Below are positions 15,612-25,360 of a DNA stretch of 32,277 nucleotides, piece by piece. This DNA comes from Candidatus Heritagella gallinarum (GTDB lineage: Bacteria > Bacillota > Clostridia > Oscillospirales > Acutalibacteraceae): NCBI GenBank assembly GCA_904394685.1, contig CAJFNK010000034.1, forward strand, positions 1 through 32,277, in the 5' to 3' direction. The position numbers and the translations under genes were made by a program. The stretch's first letter is position 1; the number at the start of each line of letters is the position of its first letter. The notes under the pieces are model-generated. The model made no database searches. It was not told where the DNA came from and worked only from the letters and a program-made list of their open reading frames with translations.

Positions 15612-16553
15612 ATGAAAGCAAAGGTATTTATCGATGGCAGTGAGGGGACAACCGGCCTGCGGATTCATGAACGTTTCCGTGGACGTGACGATATTGAAAT
15701 TCTTCAAATTGCTCCAGAGCTGAGAAAAGACCCGGAAGAACGGAAGCGCCTGATTAATGCTTCTGATTTTACATTTCTCTGTCTGCCCGACGCAGCGGCC
15801 AGAGAAGCAGTTGCCATGGTAGAAAACGACCATGTGCGGATTATCGACCCTTCTACCGCACACCGGACAGAGCCGGGCTGGGCCTATGGCTTTCCGGAGC
15901 TTTCTGCTTCTCACCGGGCAGCCATCGAAACCGGCAAGCGTGTGGCGGTGCCAGGGTGCCATGCAACCGGGTTTATTTCGCTCGTATATCCGCTGGTTCA
16001 TGCAGGCGTGCTTCCGGCAGACTATCCGGTCAGCAGTTTTTCCCTTACCGGATATAGCGGCGGCGGCAAGAAAATGATTGCGGAATATGAATCGGAAAAC
16101 CGTTCAGAGGAGCTGAACGCTCCCAGAGAATATGCCCTCTCTCAAAACCATAAGCATCTTAAAGAAATGCAGGCGATTTGTGGTCTGGCACATCAGCCGC
16201 TCTTTTCTCCCATCGTGGCGGATTATTACAGCGGGATGCTGGTTACAGTGCCGCTCTATGCCCATTTACTGCATGGGGCAAAAACGCCGGAGCAGGTTCA
16301 TGAACTGTTTTCTCAGCATTACGCCGGGCAGCAGTTTGTGCGGGTGATGCCTTTTGGTGCAGAAGGGAGCGGGATGCTCAGCGGCAACCGTCGTTCTGGC
16401 TGGGATGGTCTGGAGATTTTTGTGAGTGGGAATTCGGAAAGAATCCTTCTTTCCGCTTCTTTTGATAACCTGGGCAAGGGGGCTTCCGGTGCGGCGGTGC
16501 AGTGCCTCAATCTGATGATGGGCTGCCCAGAAGAAACCGGACTTACATTGTAA
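15612..16553 (+). CDS. argC: N-acetyl-gamma-glutamyl-phosphate reductase (short, type 2)
   Basis: A 313-residue ArgC of the shorter subclass (usual type 1 length is ~345). It reduces N-acetylglutamyl-5-phosphate with NADPH in arginine synthesis. The N-terminal nucleotide motif IDGSEGTTGLRIHER and catalytic VPGCHATGF (Cys116) are present, along with SLTGYSGGGKKMI and NHKHLKEMQ. Start ATG 15612 follows GAGGAAAGGG. It has its own promoter and stands alone; no other arg gene is in the window. Confidence 0.95.
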   Translation: MKAKVFIDGSEGTTGLRIHERFRGRDDIEILQIAPELRKDPEERKRLINASDFTFLCLPDAAAREAVAMVENDHVRIIDPSTAHRTEPGWAYGFPELSASHRAAIETGKRVAVPGCHATGFISLVYPLVHAGVLPADYPVSSFSLTGYSGGGKKMIAEYESENRSEELNAPREYALSQNHKHLKEMQAICGLAHQPLFSPIVADYYSGMLVTVPLYAHLLHGAKTPEQVHELFSQHYAGQQFVRVMPFGAEGSGMLSGNRRSGWDGLEIFVSGNSERILLSASFDNLGKGASGAAVQCLNLMMGCPEETGLTL

Positions 16554-16558
16554 TTTGT

Positions 16559-16589
16559 TGGCAGAATCAAGGGGAGTCTGCCAGATTTT
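16559..16589 (+). terminator. Possible weak terminator after argC
   Basis: TGGCAGA (16559-16565) and TCTGCCA (16577-16583) form a 7-bp stem with an 11-base loop, followed by GATTTTAC. The T tract is short. Confidence 0.45.
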
Positions 16590-16633
16590 ACGAAAAATTA
16601 ATATTTATGGGCTGTTTATTCACACAAGAGGGC

Positions 16634-16663
16634 TTGCACCGTTCTGCGAATACAGGATATAAT
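16634..16663 (+). promoter_or_regulatory. Promoter of the glycosyltransferase gene
   Basis: TTGCAC (16634-16639), 18-base spacer, TATAAT (16658-16663), 79 bases before the start codon. Confidence 0.7.
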
Positions 16664-16741
16664 AATAGGAGTTTGGAACAACAAACTGACTACCGGTTTA
16701 CCGGTGTTGGCCCAAAGCAGAAAGGCGATGAACAAAACGCT

Positions 16742-18037
16742 ATGAATATTTACTATTTCGACCATTATGCCGGTTCCTATCTTCACGGGATGGAATTTCG
16801 TCCTTTTTTGATGGCAAAACGCTGGGTGCAGGCAGGACACAAAGTTACGATCGTTGCCAGTTCCTTTTCCCATCTGCGTGGGCAGAATCCCGACCTGATG
16901 GGACAAAAGACCTATTCCGAAGAAATTGACGGGGTTCGCTTCTTCTGGATTCGTGGCAACCATTATTCCGGAAATGGGATGGATCGTGTCCGCAATATCC
17001 TGTCATTTGTCCGGGGGCTGTATCACTGGCAGAATGAATTTATCGGAAAAGACAAGCCCGATGTCATTATTGCCAGCTCTACCTATCCGATGGATATTTA
17101 TCCGGCTGTTAGCATTGCAAAAAAATATAATGCTAAAGTGATTTTTGAAGTCCATGACCTCTGGCCCCAAAGCCCGATGGAGTTGGGGAAGATGAGCAAG
17201 CTCCATCCATTTATCCAGGTGACGCAGCGGGCGGAAAACTATGCGTATCAAAACAGCGACTATGTGGTTTCTTTGCTCCCCAATGCCAAAGAGCATATGC
17301 TGGAACATGGAATGAAGCCCGAACAGTATGTGTATGTTCCTAACGGCGTGGAAGCCTCTGACTGGAAGGAACCAGACGACCTTGAAGATGCCGTTTATTA
17401 TGACCTACTGCATCAGTTCCACGAGGAAGGATATTTTCTGGTGGGGTATGCGGGTGCACACGGTCTTGCCAATGCGCTTGACAGCTTTGTCGAGGCCGGT
17501 TCAAAGCTCAAGGGAGAAAAGGTCAAGTTGATTCTGGTTGGACAAGGCCCGGAAAAAACCCGCTTGCAGCAAAAAATTAACGATTTGGGCCTTCGTGATA
17601 CCGTAGAAACACTGGAAGCTGTAAAGCGCAGCCAGATTCCCGGCCTGCTCGCCCAATTTGATGCTTTGTATATCGGCACACAGCGCAAGCCGGTGTTTCA
17701 ATATGGAATCAGTCCGAATAAACTGTTTGATTATATGATGGCGGCTAAACCCATCATCTATGCGATTGAGTACGACAAAAATGCGGTTGAAAAATCTGGG
17801 TGCGGGATTACGATCCGTGCAGAAAGAAGCGCCGCTATTGCACGGGCAGCTGTCCAGCTTTCTCAAAAATCGCCGGAAGAACGGCGTAAAATGGGACAGC
17901 GTGGAAAAGAGTATGTCCTGCAAAACCACGAATATGGCGTTTTAGCAGACCGTTTTTTAGAAGTTTTGGAGCGCCCAAAACGGTTGCCTGCAAAGAAGGC
18001 ATCTGATGAAAAAGCAGGAGATTCTTCCAAAAGATGA
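16742..18037 (+). CDS. Glycosyltransferase family 4 protein
   Basis: A 431-residue GT-B fold glycosyltransferase of the WbuB/RfaB type. The N-terminal domain starts NIYYFDHYAGSYLHGMEFRP with QAGHKVTIVASSFSHLRG. Hallmarks are FEVHDLWPQSPMELG, YVPNGVEASDW, the nucleotide-sugar region VGYAGAHGLANALDSF, and KLFDYMMAAKPIIYAI near the C-terminus. It probably adds a sugar in surface polysaccharide or glycan synthesis; donor and acceptor are unknown. The frame is open from 16502 inside argC, but ATG 16742 is the conserved start and lies after its own promoter. A five-codon ORF (ATG 16728) ends in an ATGA overlap with this start and may couple translation. The tail is lysine-rich (KKASDEKAGDSSKR). No other polysaccharide gene is adjacent. 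Confidence 0.9.
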   Translation: MNIYYFDHYAGSYLHGMEFRPFLMAKRWVQAGHKVTIVASSFSHLRGQNPDLMGQKTYSEEIDGVRFFWIRGNHYSGNGMDRVRNILSFVRGLYHWQNEFIGKDKPDVIIASSTYPMDIYPAVSIAKKYNAKVIFEVHDLWPQSPMELGKMSKLHPFIQVTQRAENYAYQNSDYVVSLLPNAKEHMLEHGMKPEQYVYVPNGVEASDWKEPDDLEDAVYYDLLHQFHEEGYFLVGYAGAHGLANALDSFVEAGSKLKGEKVKLILVGQGPEKTRLQQKINDLGLRDTVETLEAVKRSQIPGLLAQFDALYIGTQRKPVFQYGISPNKLFDYMMAAKPIIYAIEYDKNAVEKSGCGITIRAERSAAIARAAVQLSQKSPEERRKMGQRGKEYVLQNHEYGVLADRFLEVLERPKRLPAKKASDEKAGDSSKR

Positions 18038-18092
18038 TTGTCGGCCGGTTTCCGGCTGGAAATAGAATTTGGCAATTAAAGGAGAAGTGAAC

Positions 18093-19259
18093 ATGAAAGA
18101 CGTAACGATTTCTCAGGCAGTACGCTATGTAGGCGTTGATGACAAAACCATTGATTTGTTCGAAGGACAATATGTCGTTCCGAATGGAATTTCCTATAAC
18201 TCCTATGTGATTTTGGATGATAAAATTGCGGTAATGGATACCGTAGACAAGCGTGCCTCTCAGGAATGGATGGAAAATCTGGAAGCAGTTCTGGATGGAA
18301 AGAAGCCGGATTATCTGGTAATCACCCACATGGAACCTGACCACGCAGCCAATATCCAGGCTCTGGCAGAAAAGTATCCGGAGATGGAGCTGGTCGCCAG
18401 CGTAAAGGCCGTTTCCATGCTACCCCAGTTCTTCACCATGGATTTTGCTGGCAGAACCAGAGGCGTAAAAGAGGGGGAAACCCTGTGCCTGGGCGCCCAT
18501 ACCCTTCACTTTGTGATGGCTCCGATGGTGCATTGGCCGGAAGTCATGGTTGCTTATGAGTCTACCGAGAAAATCCTTTTCTCCGCTGATGGATTTGGCA
18601 AGTTCGGCGCACTGGACGCAGAAGAATCCTGGACTTGCGAAGCCAGACGGTATTATATCAATATCGTTGGAAAATATGGCGCTCAGGTGCAGGCACTGCT
18701 CAAAAAAGCCGCTACTCTGGATATCCAGACCATTTGCCCGCTGCATGGCCCCATCCTCAAAGAGAATCTGGGATTCTATCTGGAGAAGTATAATATCTGG
18801 AGCAGCTATGCGGCTGAGGATCGTGGTGTGCTGGTTGCGTTTGCTTCTATTCATGGAAACACCGCAGCAGCTGCCCGTCAGATGGCTGAAATCCTGAAAA
18901 ACAAAGGCGTTGAGAAGATCGAAGTGATGGATCTCGCCCGTGACGATATGGCAGAAGCTGTGGAGAATGCTTTCCGTTACAGCCATATGGTGGTGGCAGC
19001 TCCCAGCTATGACGCCGGCCTGTTCCCCTATATGGAGATGTTCCTGCGTAAGCTCAAGGCCAAGAATTATCAGAACCGCCGTGTCGGCGTGATCGAAAAC
19101 GGCTCTTGGGCACCTTCTGCTGGCCGCTGCATGAAGGAGCTGCTGGGAGAGATGAAGAACGTAACCGTTTGCGAGCCGATGGTTTCTATCCGCTCTACTG
19201 TAAAGCCTGAAACCGTTACTGCAATGGAAACTCTGGCAGATTCCCTGCTGGCTGAATAA
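18093..19259 (+). CDS. fprA: FprA family A-type flavoprotein (flavo-diiron O2/NO reductase)
   Basis: A 388-residue cytosolic flavo-diiron protein. The N-terminal metallo-beta-lactamase-like domain carries the diiron ligands HMEPDH (His79, Glu81, Asp83, His84), a further His in MVHWPEVM and one in PLHGPIL. The C-terminal flavodoxin domain starts VLVAFASIHGNTAAAARQMA and binds FMN. These enzymes reduce O2 to water and/or NO to N2O using electrons from rubredoxin. The likely donor is the flavin reductase/rubredoxin fusion at 3227, since this protein has no rubredoxin domain of its own. Start ATG 18093 follows AAAGGAGAAG. Its gene has its own strong terminator. Confidence 0.95.
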   Translation: MKDVTISQAVRYVGVDDKTIDLFEGQYVVPNGISYNSYVILDDKIAVMDTVDKRASQEWMENLEAVLDGKKPDYLVITHMEPDHAANIQALAEKYPEMELVASVKAVSMLPQFFTMDFAGRTRGVKEGETLCLGAHTLHFVMAPMVHWPEVMVAYESTEKILFSADGFGKFGALDAEESWTCEARRYYINIVGKYGAQVQALLKKAATLDIQTICPLHGPILKENLGFYLEKYNIWSSYAAEDRGVLVAFASIHGNTAAAARQMAEILKNKGVEKIEVMDLARDDMAEAVENAFRYSHMVVAAPSYDAGLFPYMEMFLRKLKAKNYQNRRVGVIENGSWAPSAGRCMKELLGEMKNVTVCEPMVSIRSTVKPETVTAMETLADSLLAE

Positions 19260-19265
19260 AAAACA

Positions 19266-19311
19266 AAACCGGACAAAGAGCATCCTTTTGTGCTTTGTCC
19301 GGTTTTTTATG
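19266..19311 (+). terminator. Intrinsic terminator after fprA
   Basis: Long stem ACCGGACAAAG.GC / GC.TTTGTCCGGT followed by TTTTTT. Confidence 0.92.
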
Positions 19312-19319
19312 TCTGCATA

Positions 19320-19358
19320 ATATAAAATTGGGGCTCGGTATAATGTAACCGAGCCCCA
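19320..19358 (-). terminator. Intrinsic terminator of gdhA
   Basis: TGGGGCTCGGT (19329-19339) and ACCGAGCCCCA (19348-19358) form an 11-bp stem. On the minus strand it is followed by AATTTTATATT, so it ends the gdhA transcript. Confidence 0.85.
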
Positions 19359-19390
19359 CTGTTTATGCAAATGAATGTTTACGAAAAGGA

Positions 19391-21061
<1,671 letters not shown>

Positions 21062-21090
21062 TTGACAGCATGGGCGATTCGACATAAAAT
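21062..21090 (+). promoter_or_regulatory. Sigma-A promoter of glnA
   Basis: Consensus TTGACA (21062-21067), 17-base spacer, TAAAAT (21085-21090), 70 bases before the glnA start. No GlnR/TnrA-type site was recognised. Confidence 0.85.
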
Positions 21091-21159
21091 AAGGTTTATA
21101 AGTGCTGGAAATAGCAGATACCGGAAAACAGTACGAAAAATAATCAGGGGGGTCATCAT

Positions 21160-22491
21160 TTGAGCCGTTATTCCAAAGAGGACATTTTCCGCATTATTGA
21201 AGAAAAAGACGTGAAATTTATCCGTCTGCAGTTTACCGATATATTCGGTACTTTGAAGAATGTGGCCATTACCACCAGCCAGGCCAAAAAGGCGCTGGAC
21301 AACGAGTGTATGTTCGACGGTTCTTCTATCGAAGGCTTTGTGCGTATAGAAGAATCGGATATGTACCTTCGCCCGGATCTGGATACCTTCCAGCTGTACC
21401 CCTGGCACTCCAAGCACGGACGCATCGCCCGTCTGATCTGTGACGTTTATAAGCCCGATGGAACTCCTTTCGAGGGAGATCCTCGCTATATCCTGAAAAA
21501 GACTATCCAGCAGGCGGAGGAGATGGGCTTCTCCTTTAATGTTGGCCCGGAATGTGAATTCTTCCTGTTTAACACCGATGAGTATGGCCATCCTACCACC
21601 ATCACCTATGATACGGCCGGATATTTTGATCTGGGCCCCTCTGATGTGGGAGAGCTTACCCGCCGTGAGATTTGCTTGAATCTGGAAGAAATGGGCTTTG
21701 AGATCGAAGCTTCTCACCATGAATGTGCAACCGCTCAGCACGAAATCGACTTCCGCTATGACGAAGCCGTCCGTTCTGCGGATAACATCATGACATTCAA
21801 GATGGTGGTAAAATCCATTGCCAACTTCAATGGCCTGTGCGCTACCTTTATGCCGAAGCCTGTTTTTGGAGAAGCCGGTTCCGGTATGCACATCAATATG
21901 TCCCTGTTCCGTGATGGGAAAAACTCCTTCTATGACCCGGAATCCCCCAACGGGCTGAGCACTGTTGCCATGCAGTTTATCGCCGGTATCATGAAGCATG
22001 TCAAGGGAATCTGTGCTCTTACCAATCCTTTGGTCAATTCCTATAAGCGTCTGGTTCCCGGCTATGAAGCTCCCTGCTATATCGCATGGACAGCTTCAAA
22101 CCGCAGTGCTCTGGTGCGTGTACCCGCTACCCGTGGCATGGGTACCCGTGTGGAGCTGCGTAATCCCGACCCGTCCGGTAACCCCTATCTCCAGTTTGCC
22201 GTCCTGCTGGCTGCCGGCCTGGAGGGCATCAAAGACGGCCTGACCCCGCCTCCTGCCGTGTCCGCTAATATTTATGACATGAGCGAGGAAGAACGTTTGG
22301 CTGAGGGAATCGAAAACCTGCCCGCCAACCTGCATGAAGCAGTGCAGGAATTGAAGAAAGACGAGCTTCTCAAAGAGGTTTTGGGCGACCATGTGTTCAG
22401 CAAGTATGTGGAAGCCAAGGAGCATGAGTGGAACCGCTTTGCAACCGCTGTTACCGAGTGGGAGATCAAGGAATATCTGAGCAAGTTCTAA
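21160..22491 (+). CDS. glnA: Glutamine synthetase, type I (GSI-alpha)
   Basis: A 443-residue dodecameric-type glutamine synthetase making glutamine from glutamate, ammonia and ATP. Visible motifs are [56 protein letters not shown] and [16 protein letters not shown]. The length (443) fits the alpha subclass, which lacks the ~25-residue insertion of adenylylated GSI-beta. The start is TTG 21160, seven bases after a G-rich Shine-Dalgarno site (AGGGGGG); no ATG fits the conserved N-terminus. It is followed 19 bases later by dapF, possibly on the same transcript. Confidence 0.97.
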   Translation: MSRYSKEDIFRIIEEKDVKFIRLQFTDIFGTLKNVAITTSQAKKALDNECMFDGSSIEGFVRIEESDMYLRPDLDTFQLYPWHSKHGRIARLICDVYKPDGTPFEGDPRYILKKTIQQAEEMGFSFNVGPECEFFLFNTDEYGHPTTITYDTAGYFDLGPSDVGELTRREICLNLEEMGFEIEASHHECATAQHEIDFRYDEAVRSADNIMTFKMVVKSIANFNGLCATFMPKPVFGEAGSGMHINMSLFRDGKNSFYDPESPNGLSTVAMQFIAGIMKHVKGICALTNPLVNSYKRLVPGYEAPCYIAWTASNRSALVRVPATRGMGTRVELRNPDPSGNPYLQFAVLLAAGLEGIKDGLTPPPAVSANIYDMSEEERLAEGIENLPANLHEAVQELKKDELLKEVLGDHVFSKYVEAKEHEWNRFATAVTEWEIKEYLSKF

Positions 22492-22510
22492 TAAAAGGAG
22501 AGTGACCCTC

Positions 22511-23338
22511 ATGCGCTTTACCAAGATGCAGGGCATCGGCAATGACTATATCTATGTCAACTGCTTTGAGGAGCAGGTTGAAAACCCTTCTGCGTTGGCC
22601 GTTCGGCTGAGTGACCGCCATTTTGGGATTGGCGGCGACGGGGTCATCCTCATCAAACCCAGCGACCGGGCAGATGCCGAAATGGATCTGTATAATGCTG
22701 ATGGTTCCCGTGCCAAAATGTGCGGCAACGGAATCCGGTGTGTAGGAAAATATGTTTATGACCGGGGAATCGCCCGCAAAGAAGTTTTGAAAATCGATAC
22801 CCAGAGCGGTATCAAGACGCTGTATCTGGAAGTAAAAGACGATGCGGTTCAAAATGTGCGGGTGGATATGGGGGAGCCGGTGCTGGAACCGGCTAAAATC
22901 CCCACAACGCTGCCGGACGCCAAGGGGCAGACGCTTTCTGTATTGGACAGGCAGTTTACCGGAACCTGCGTGTCCATGGGCAACCCTCACTTTGTGGTGT
23001 TCGTGGACGAGGTTTCCTCCTTCCCGCTGGAAACCTATGGGCCGCTCCTCGAAACGCATCCGGCCTTTCCGGAGCGTGCCAATATCGAGTTTGTCCGGGT
23101 TTGCGGCAAAGATGAGGTCGAAATGCGGGTTTGGGAACGTGGTTCAGGGGAAACCTGGGCCTGCGGGACCGGCGCCTGTGCCGTGGCGGTCGCCTGTATT
23201 CTCAATGGCCATACAGGACGCCGTGTTTTAGTACATCTGCGTGGCGGCGACTTGCAAATTTTTTGGAATGAACTGACAAATAAGGTCGAAATGACCGGCC
23301 CTGCTGAATTTGTTTTTGACGGGGAAGTAAAAATCTGA
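22511..23338 (+). CDS. dapF: Diaminopimelate epimerase
   Basis: A 275-residue PLP-independent epimerase converting LL- to meso-diaminopimelate for lysine and peptidoglycan. Both catalytic cysteines are present: Cys71 in MCGNGIRC and Cys218 in WACGTGACA. The start region KMQGIGNDYIYV is canonical. Start ATG 22511 lies ten bases after AAAGGAG; the in-frame GTG 22502 is adjacent to it. A full sigma-A promoter for the next gene is embedded in its last codons. Confidence 0.96.
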   Translation: MRFTKMQGIGNDYIYVNCFEEQVENPSALAVRLSDRHFGIGGDGVILIKPSDRADAEMDLYNADGSRAKMCGNGIRCVGKYVYDRGIARKEVLKIDTQSGIKTLYLEVKDDAVQNVRVDMGEPVLEPAKIPTTLPDAKGQTLSVLDRQFTGTCVSMGNPHFVVFVDEVSSFPLETYGPLLETHPAFPERANIEFVRVCGKDEVEMRVWERGSGETWACGTGACAVAVACILNGHTGRRVLVHLRGGDLQIFWNELTNKVEMTGPAEFVFDGEVKI

Positions 23339-23344
23339 TATAAT
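23316..23344 (+). promoter_or_regulatory. Sigma-A promoter inside the dapF 3' end, driving the purB leader
   Basis: TTGACG (23316-23321), 17-base spacer, TATAAT (23339-23344) preceded by TGA (extended -10). It overlaps the final dapF codons and stop. Confidence 0.8.
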
Positions 23345-23566
23345 CGAATGTGTTTTTCTTCCCGGTTGGTTTCCGGGAAGATTCAGCCGGATAGTTTTAA
23401 AGAATACGGAGGTGCGATTGATTCTGAAGCAGGTATGCGGGAGAACATCGGACTTCCGTATCTTTTTTCAGAGCCGGGGGATGTGTTTCATTTTGGTTGT
23501 CGAAACTGGTCGTCCCTCCAACAACGCCCTCTCTAACCAACGTTGTAACTACCGTTAGAAAATCTA
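23345..23566 (+). promoter_or_regulatory. Long structured purB leader with terminator-like hairpin and possible leader ORF
   Basis: From the predicted start to purB is over 300 bases without a major gene. Hairpin 1 is CTTCCCGG / CCGGGAAG (23358-23365 and 23373-23380). Hairpin 2 pairs ATACGGAGGT (23404-23413) with ACTTCCGTAT (23452-23461) and is followed by CTTTTTT, resembling an intrinsic terminator with a 38-base loop. A 46-codon frame (TTG 23418 to TAG 23558) has GGAGG five bases upstream, inside hairpin 2. It lacks the conserved core of purine, ZTP and T-box leaders that I know. Confidence 0.5.
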
Positions 23567-23631
23567 TCATAGGGGAGTCTGCTTTCAAGCTGCCAGCGAT
23601 GTTGGCTGTTTGAAAGTGGATTTCCCTATGA
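23567..23631. repeat. 65-bp imperfect palindrome before purB
   Basis: TCATAGGGGA (23567-23576) pairs with TTCCCTATGA (23622-23631), CTTTCAA (23582-23588) with TTGAAAG (23610-23616), and GCCA (23592-23595) with TGGC (23603-23606). It could be a transcribed hairpin or a small REP/MITE-like element. The purB ribosome site follows 16 bases later. Confidence 0.6.
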
Positions 23632-23666
23632 GGAAAACATCAAAACAGAAAGGTGTGTATCCAAGC

Positions 23667-25100
23667 ATGAGCAGAGATACTTATGAGTCCCCCTTGTCTG
23701 CCCGTTATGCGGATCAGGAGATGAAATACCTCTTTTCTCCTGATAAAAAATTCCGTACCTGGCGCCGTTTGTGGATTGCCCTGGCAGAATCCGAAATGGA
23801 GCTGGGACTGCCGGTAACCCAGGAGCAGATCGATGAAATGAAGGCAAATGCCGATGATATCAACTATGAAGTAGCAGAGGCACGGGAAAAAGTGGTTCGC
23901 CATGATGTGATGAGCCATGTGTATGCTTTTGGCCAGCAATGCCCCAAGGCTGCGGGTATCATCCATCTGGGAGCAACCTCCTGCTATGTTGGCGACAACA
24001 CCGATATCATCATCATGACCGAAGCGCTCCGTGTGGTGCAGCGCAAGCTGGTGGGTGTGATTCGTGTCCTTTCGGAGTTTGCCGACAAATATAAGGATCT
24101 CCCCACACTGGCATTTACCCATTTCCAGCCCGCCCAGCCCACCACCGTTGGCAAGCGTGCCACGCTGTGGATTCAGGAGCTGCTGATGGATCTGGAAGAT
24201 GTTGAGTATCAGCTGAGCAAAGCAAAGCTCCTCGGCTCCAAGGGTACTACCGGTACGCAGGCCAGCTTTTTGGAGCTGTTTGACGGGGACCACGAAAAGT
24301 GCAAAGTGATCGACCAGAAGATTGCAGAAAAAATGGGCTATCAGGCATGCTTCCCCGTATCCGGGCAAACCTATTCCCGTAAGCTGGACAGCCAGGTTCT
24401 GGCGATTCTCAGCGGCATTGCACAGAGCGCAGCCAAGTTCTCCAACGATATCCGCCTGCTCCAGCACCTGAAAGAGGTAGAGGAGCCGTTTGAGAAAAAC
24501 CAGATTGGTTCTTCTGCAATGGCATATAAGCGTAATCCTATGAGAAGCGAGCGCATTGCTTCTCTGGCACGGTATGTTATCGCAGACAGCCTCAACCCCG
24601 CTATGACCAGCGCTACACAGTGGTTTGAGCGCACGCTGGACGATTCCGCTAACAAGCGCATCAGTGTGCCGGAGGCATTTTTGGCAGTTGACGGCATCCT
24701 GAACCTCTATATGAACGTAGCGGACGGGCTGGTGGTATATCCCAAGGTCATCGAGCAGCATCTCCGCCGGGAGCTGCCGTTCATGGCAACCGAGAATATC
24801 ATGATGGACGCTGTAAAACGTGGTGCTTCCCGTCAGGAGCTGCACGAGCGGGTGCGTGTCCACTCTATGGCCGCTTCCAAGGTGATAAAAGAAGAAGGCG
24901 GCGAAAACGACCTGTTGGCCCGCATTGCTGCCGACCCGATTTTTGGGGTGACGCTGGAGGAATTGAACCATCTGGTAAGCCCGGAAAAATATGTGGGACG
25001 TGCTCCCCGTCAGACCGAGGAGTTCCTGCAGGAAACCGTGGCTCCTGTGTTGAAAAAATACGAGGATATCCCGGAGGAAACCGCAGAAATCAATTTGTAA
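23667..25100 (+). CDS. purB: Adenylosuccinate lyase
   Basis: A 477-residue fumarase/aspartase-superfamily lyase acting twice in purine synthesis: on SAICAR and on adenylosuccinate. It starts with SRDTYESPLSARYADQEM, contains HDVMSHVYAFGQQCP, LGATSCYVGDNTD and the signature SSAMAYKRNPMRSERI (catalytic serine about 282-283). Start ATG 23667 gives the family N-terminus, 12 bases after AAAGG; the frame is open from 23610. It is followed by a MITE-like repeat and then purA, so the two AMP-branch genes are separated by the repeat. Confidence 0.96.
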   Translation: MSRDTYESPLSARYADQEMKYLFSPDKKFRTWRRLWIALAESEMELGLPVTQEQIDEMKANADDINYEVAEAREKVVRHDVMSHVYAFGQQCPKAAGIIHLGATSCYVGDNTDIIIMTEALRVVQRKLVGVIRVLSEFADKYKDLPTLAFTHFQPAQPTTVGKRATLWIQELLMDLEDVEYQLSKAKLLGSKGTTGTQASFLELFDGDHEKCKVIDQKIAEKMGYQACFPVSGQTYSRKLDSQVLAILSGIAQSAAKFSNDIRLLQHLKEVEEPFEKNQIGSSAMAYKRNPMRSERIASLARYVIADSLNPAMTSATQWFERTLDDSANKRISVPEAFLAVDGILNLYMNVADGLVVYPKVIEQHLRRELPFMATENIMMDAVKRGASRQELHERVRVHSMAASKVIKEEGGENDLLARIAADPIFGVTLEELNHLVSPEKYVGRAPRQTEEFLQETVAPVLKKYEDIPEETAEINL

Positions 25101-25106
25101 GTTTTT

Positions 25107-25288
25107 AGGGCGTATCGGAAAACAAAGAAATTGAAGAATTTCCCACAAGCAACAGACAGATACAAGGCAAAAAACGCAGGAATCCTTACTGGATTCCGAG
25201 TATTTTTAACGCAGTAGCTGGCGGTGCACGGCATCATTTCATGATGCCCGTAGGAAAAGACGATAATTTCGACTTTTCAGATAGCCCT
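25107..25288 (+). repeat. Dispersed MITE-like repeat, copy C (longest)
   Basis: An ~181-bp element with the same ends as copy B: AGGGCGTATCGGAAAAC at the left and TTTTCAGATAGCCCT at the right. It carries two internal perfect hairpins, GGAATCC-TTACT-GGATTCC (25179-25197, absent from copy B) and GGCATCAT-TTC-ATGATGCC (25230-25248). It begins six bases after the purB stop and fills most of the gap to purA. No transposase frame is present. Confidence 0.9.
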
Positions 25289-25360
25289 CAGGACAGAATA
25301 TTCTCAAAACAGTTTTTGGGAGTGTTCCCAACAGCAAACAATAGAAAGGCGTGAATCAGT

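Noticed and set aside
19331-19358. A TATAAT promoter downstream of fprA
   Set aside because: The hexamer is in the loop of the gdhA terminator hairpin and has no -35 or downstream plus-strand gene.
23339-23400. Purine riboswitch at purB, suggested by TATAATCG
   Set aside because: The GATATGG and GTTTCTACC elements are absent; the TATAAT is the -10 box of a promoter.
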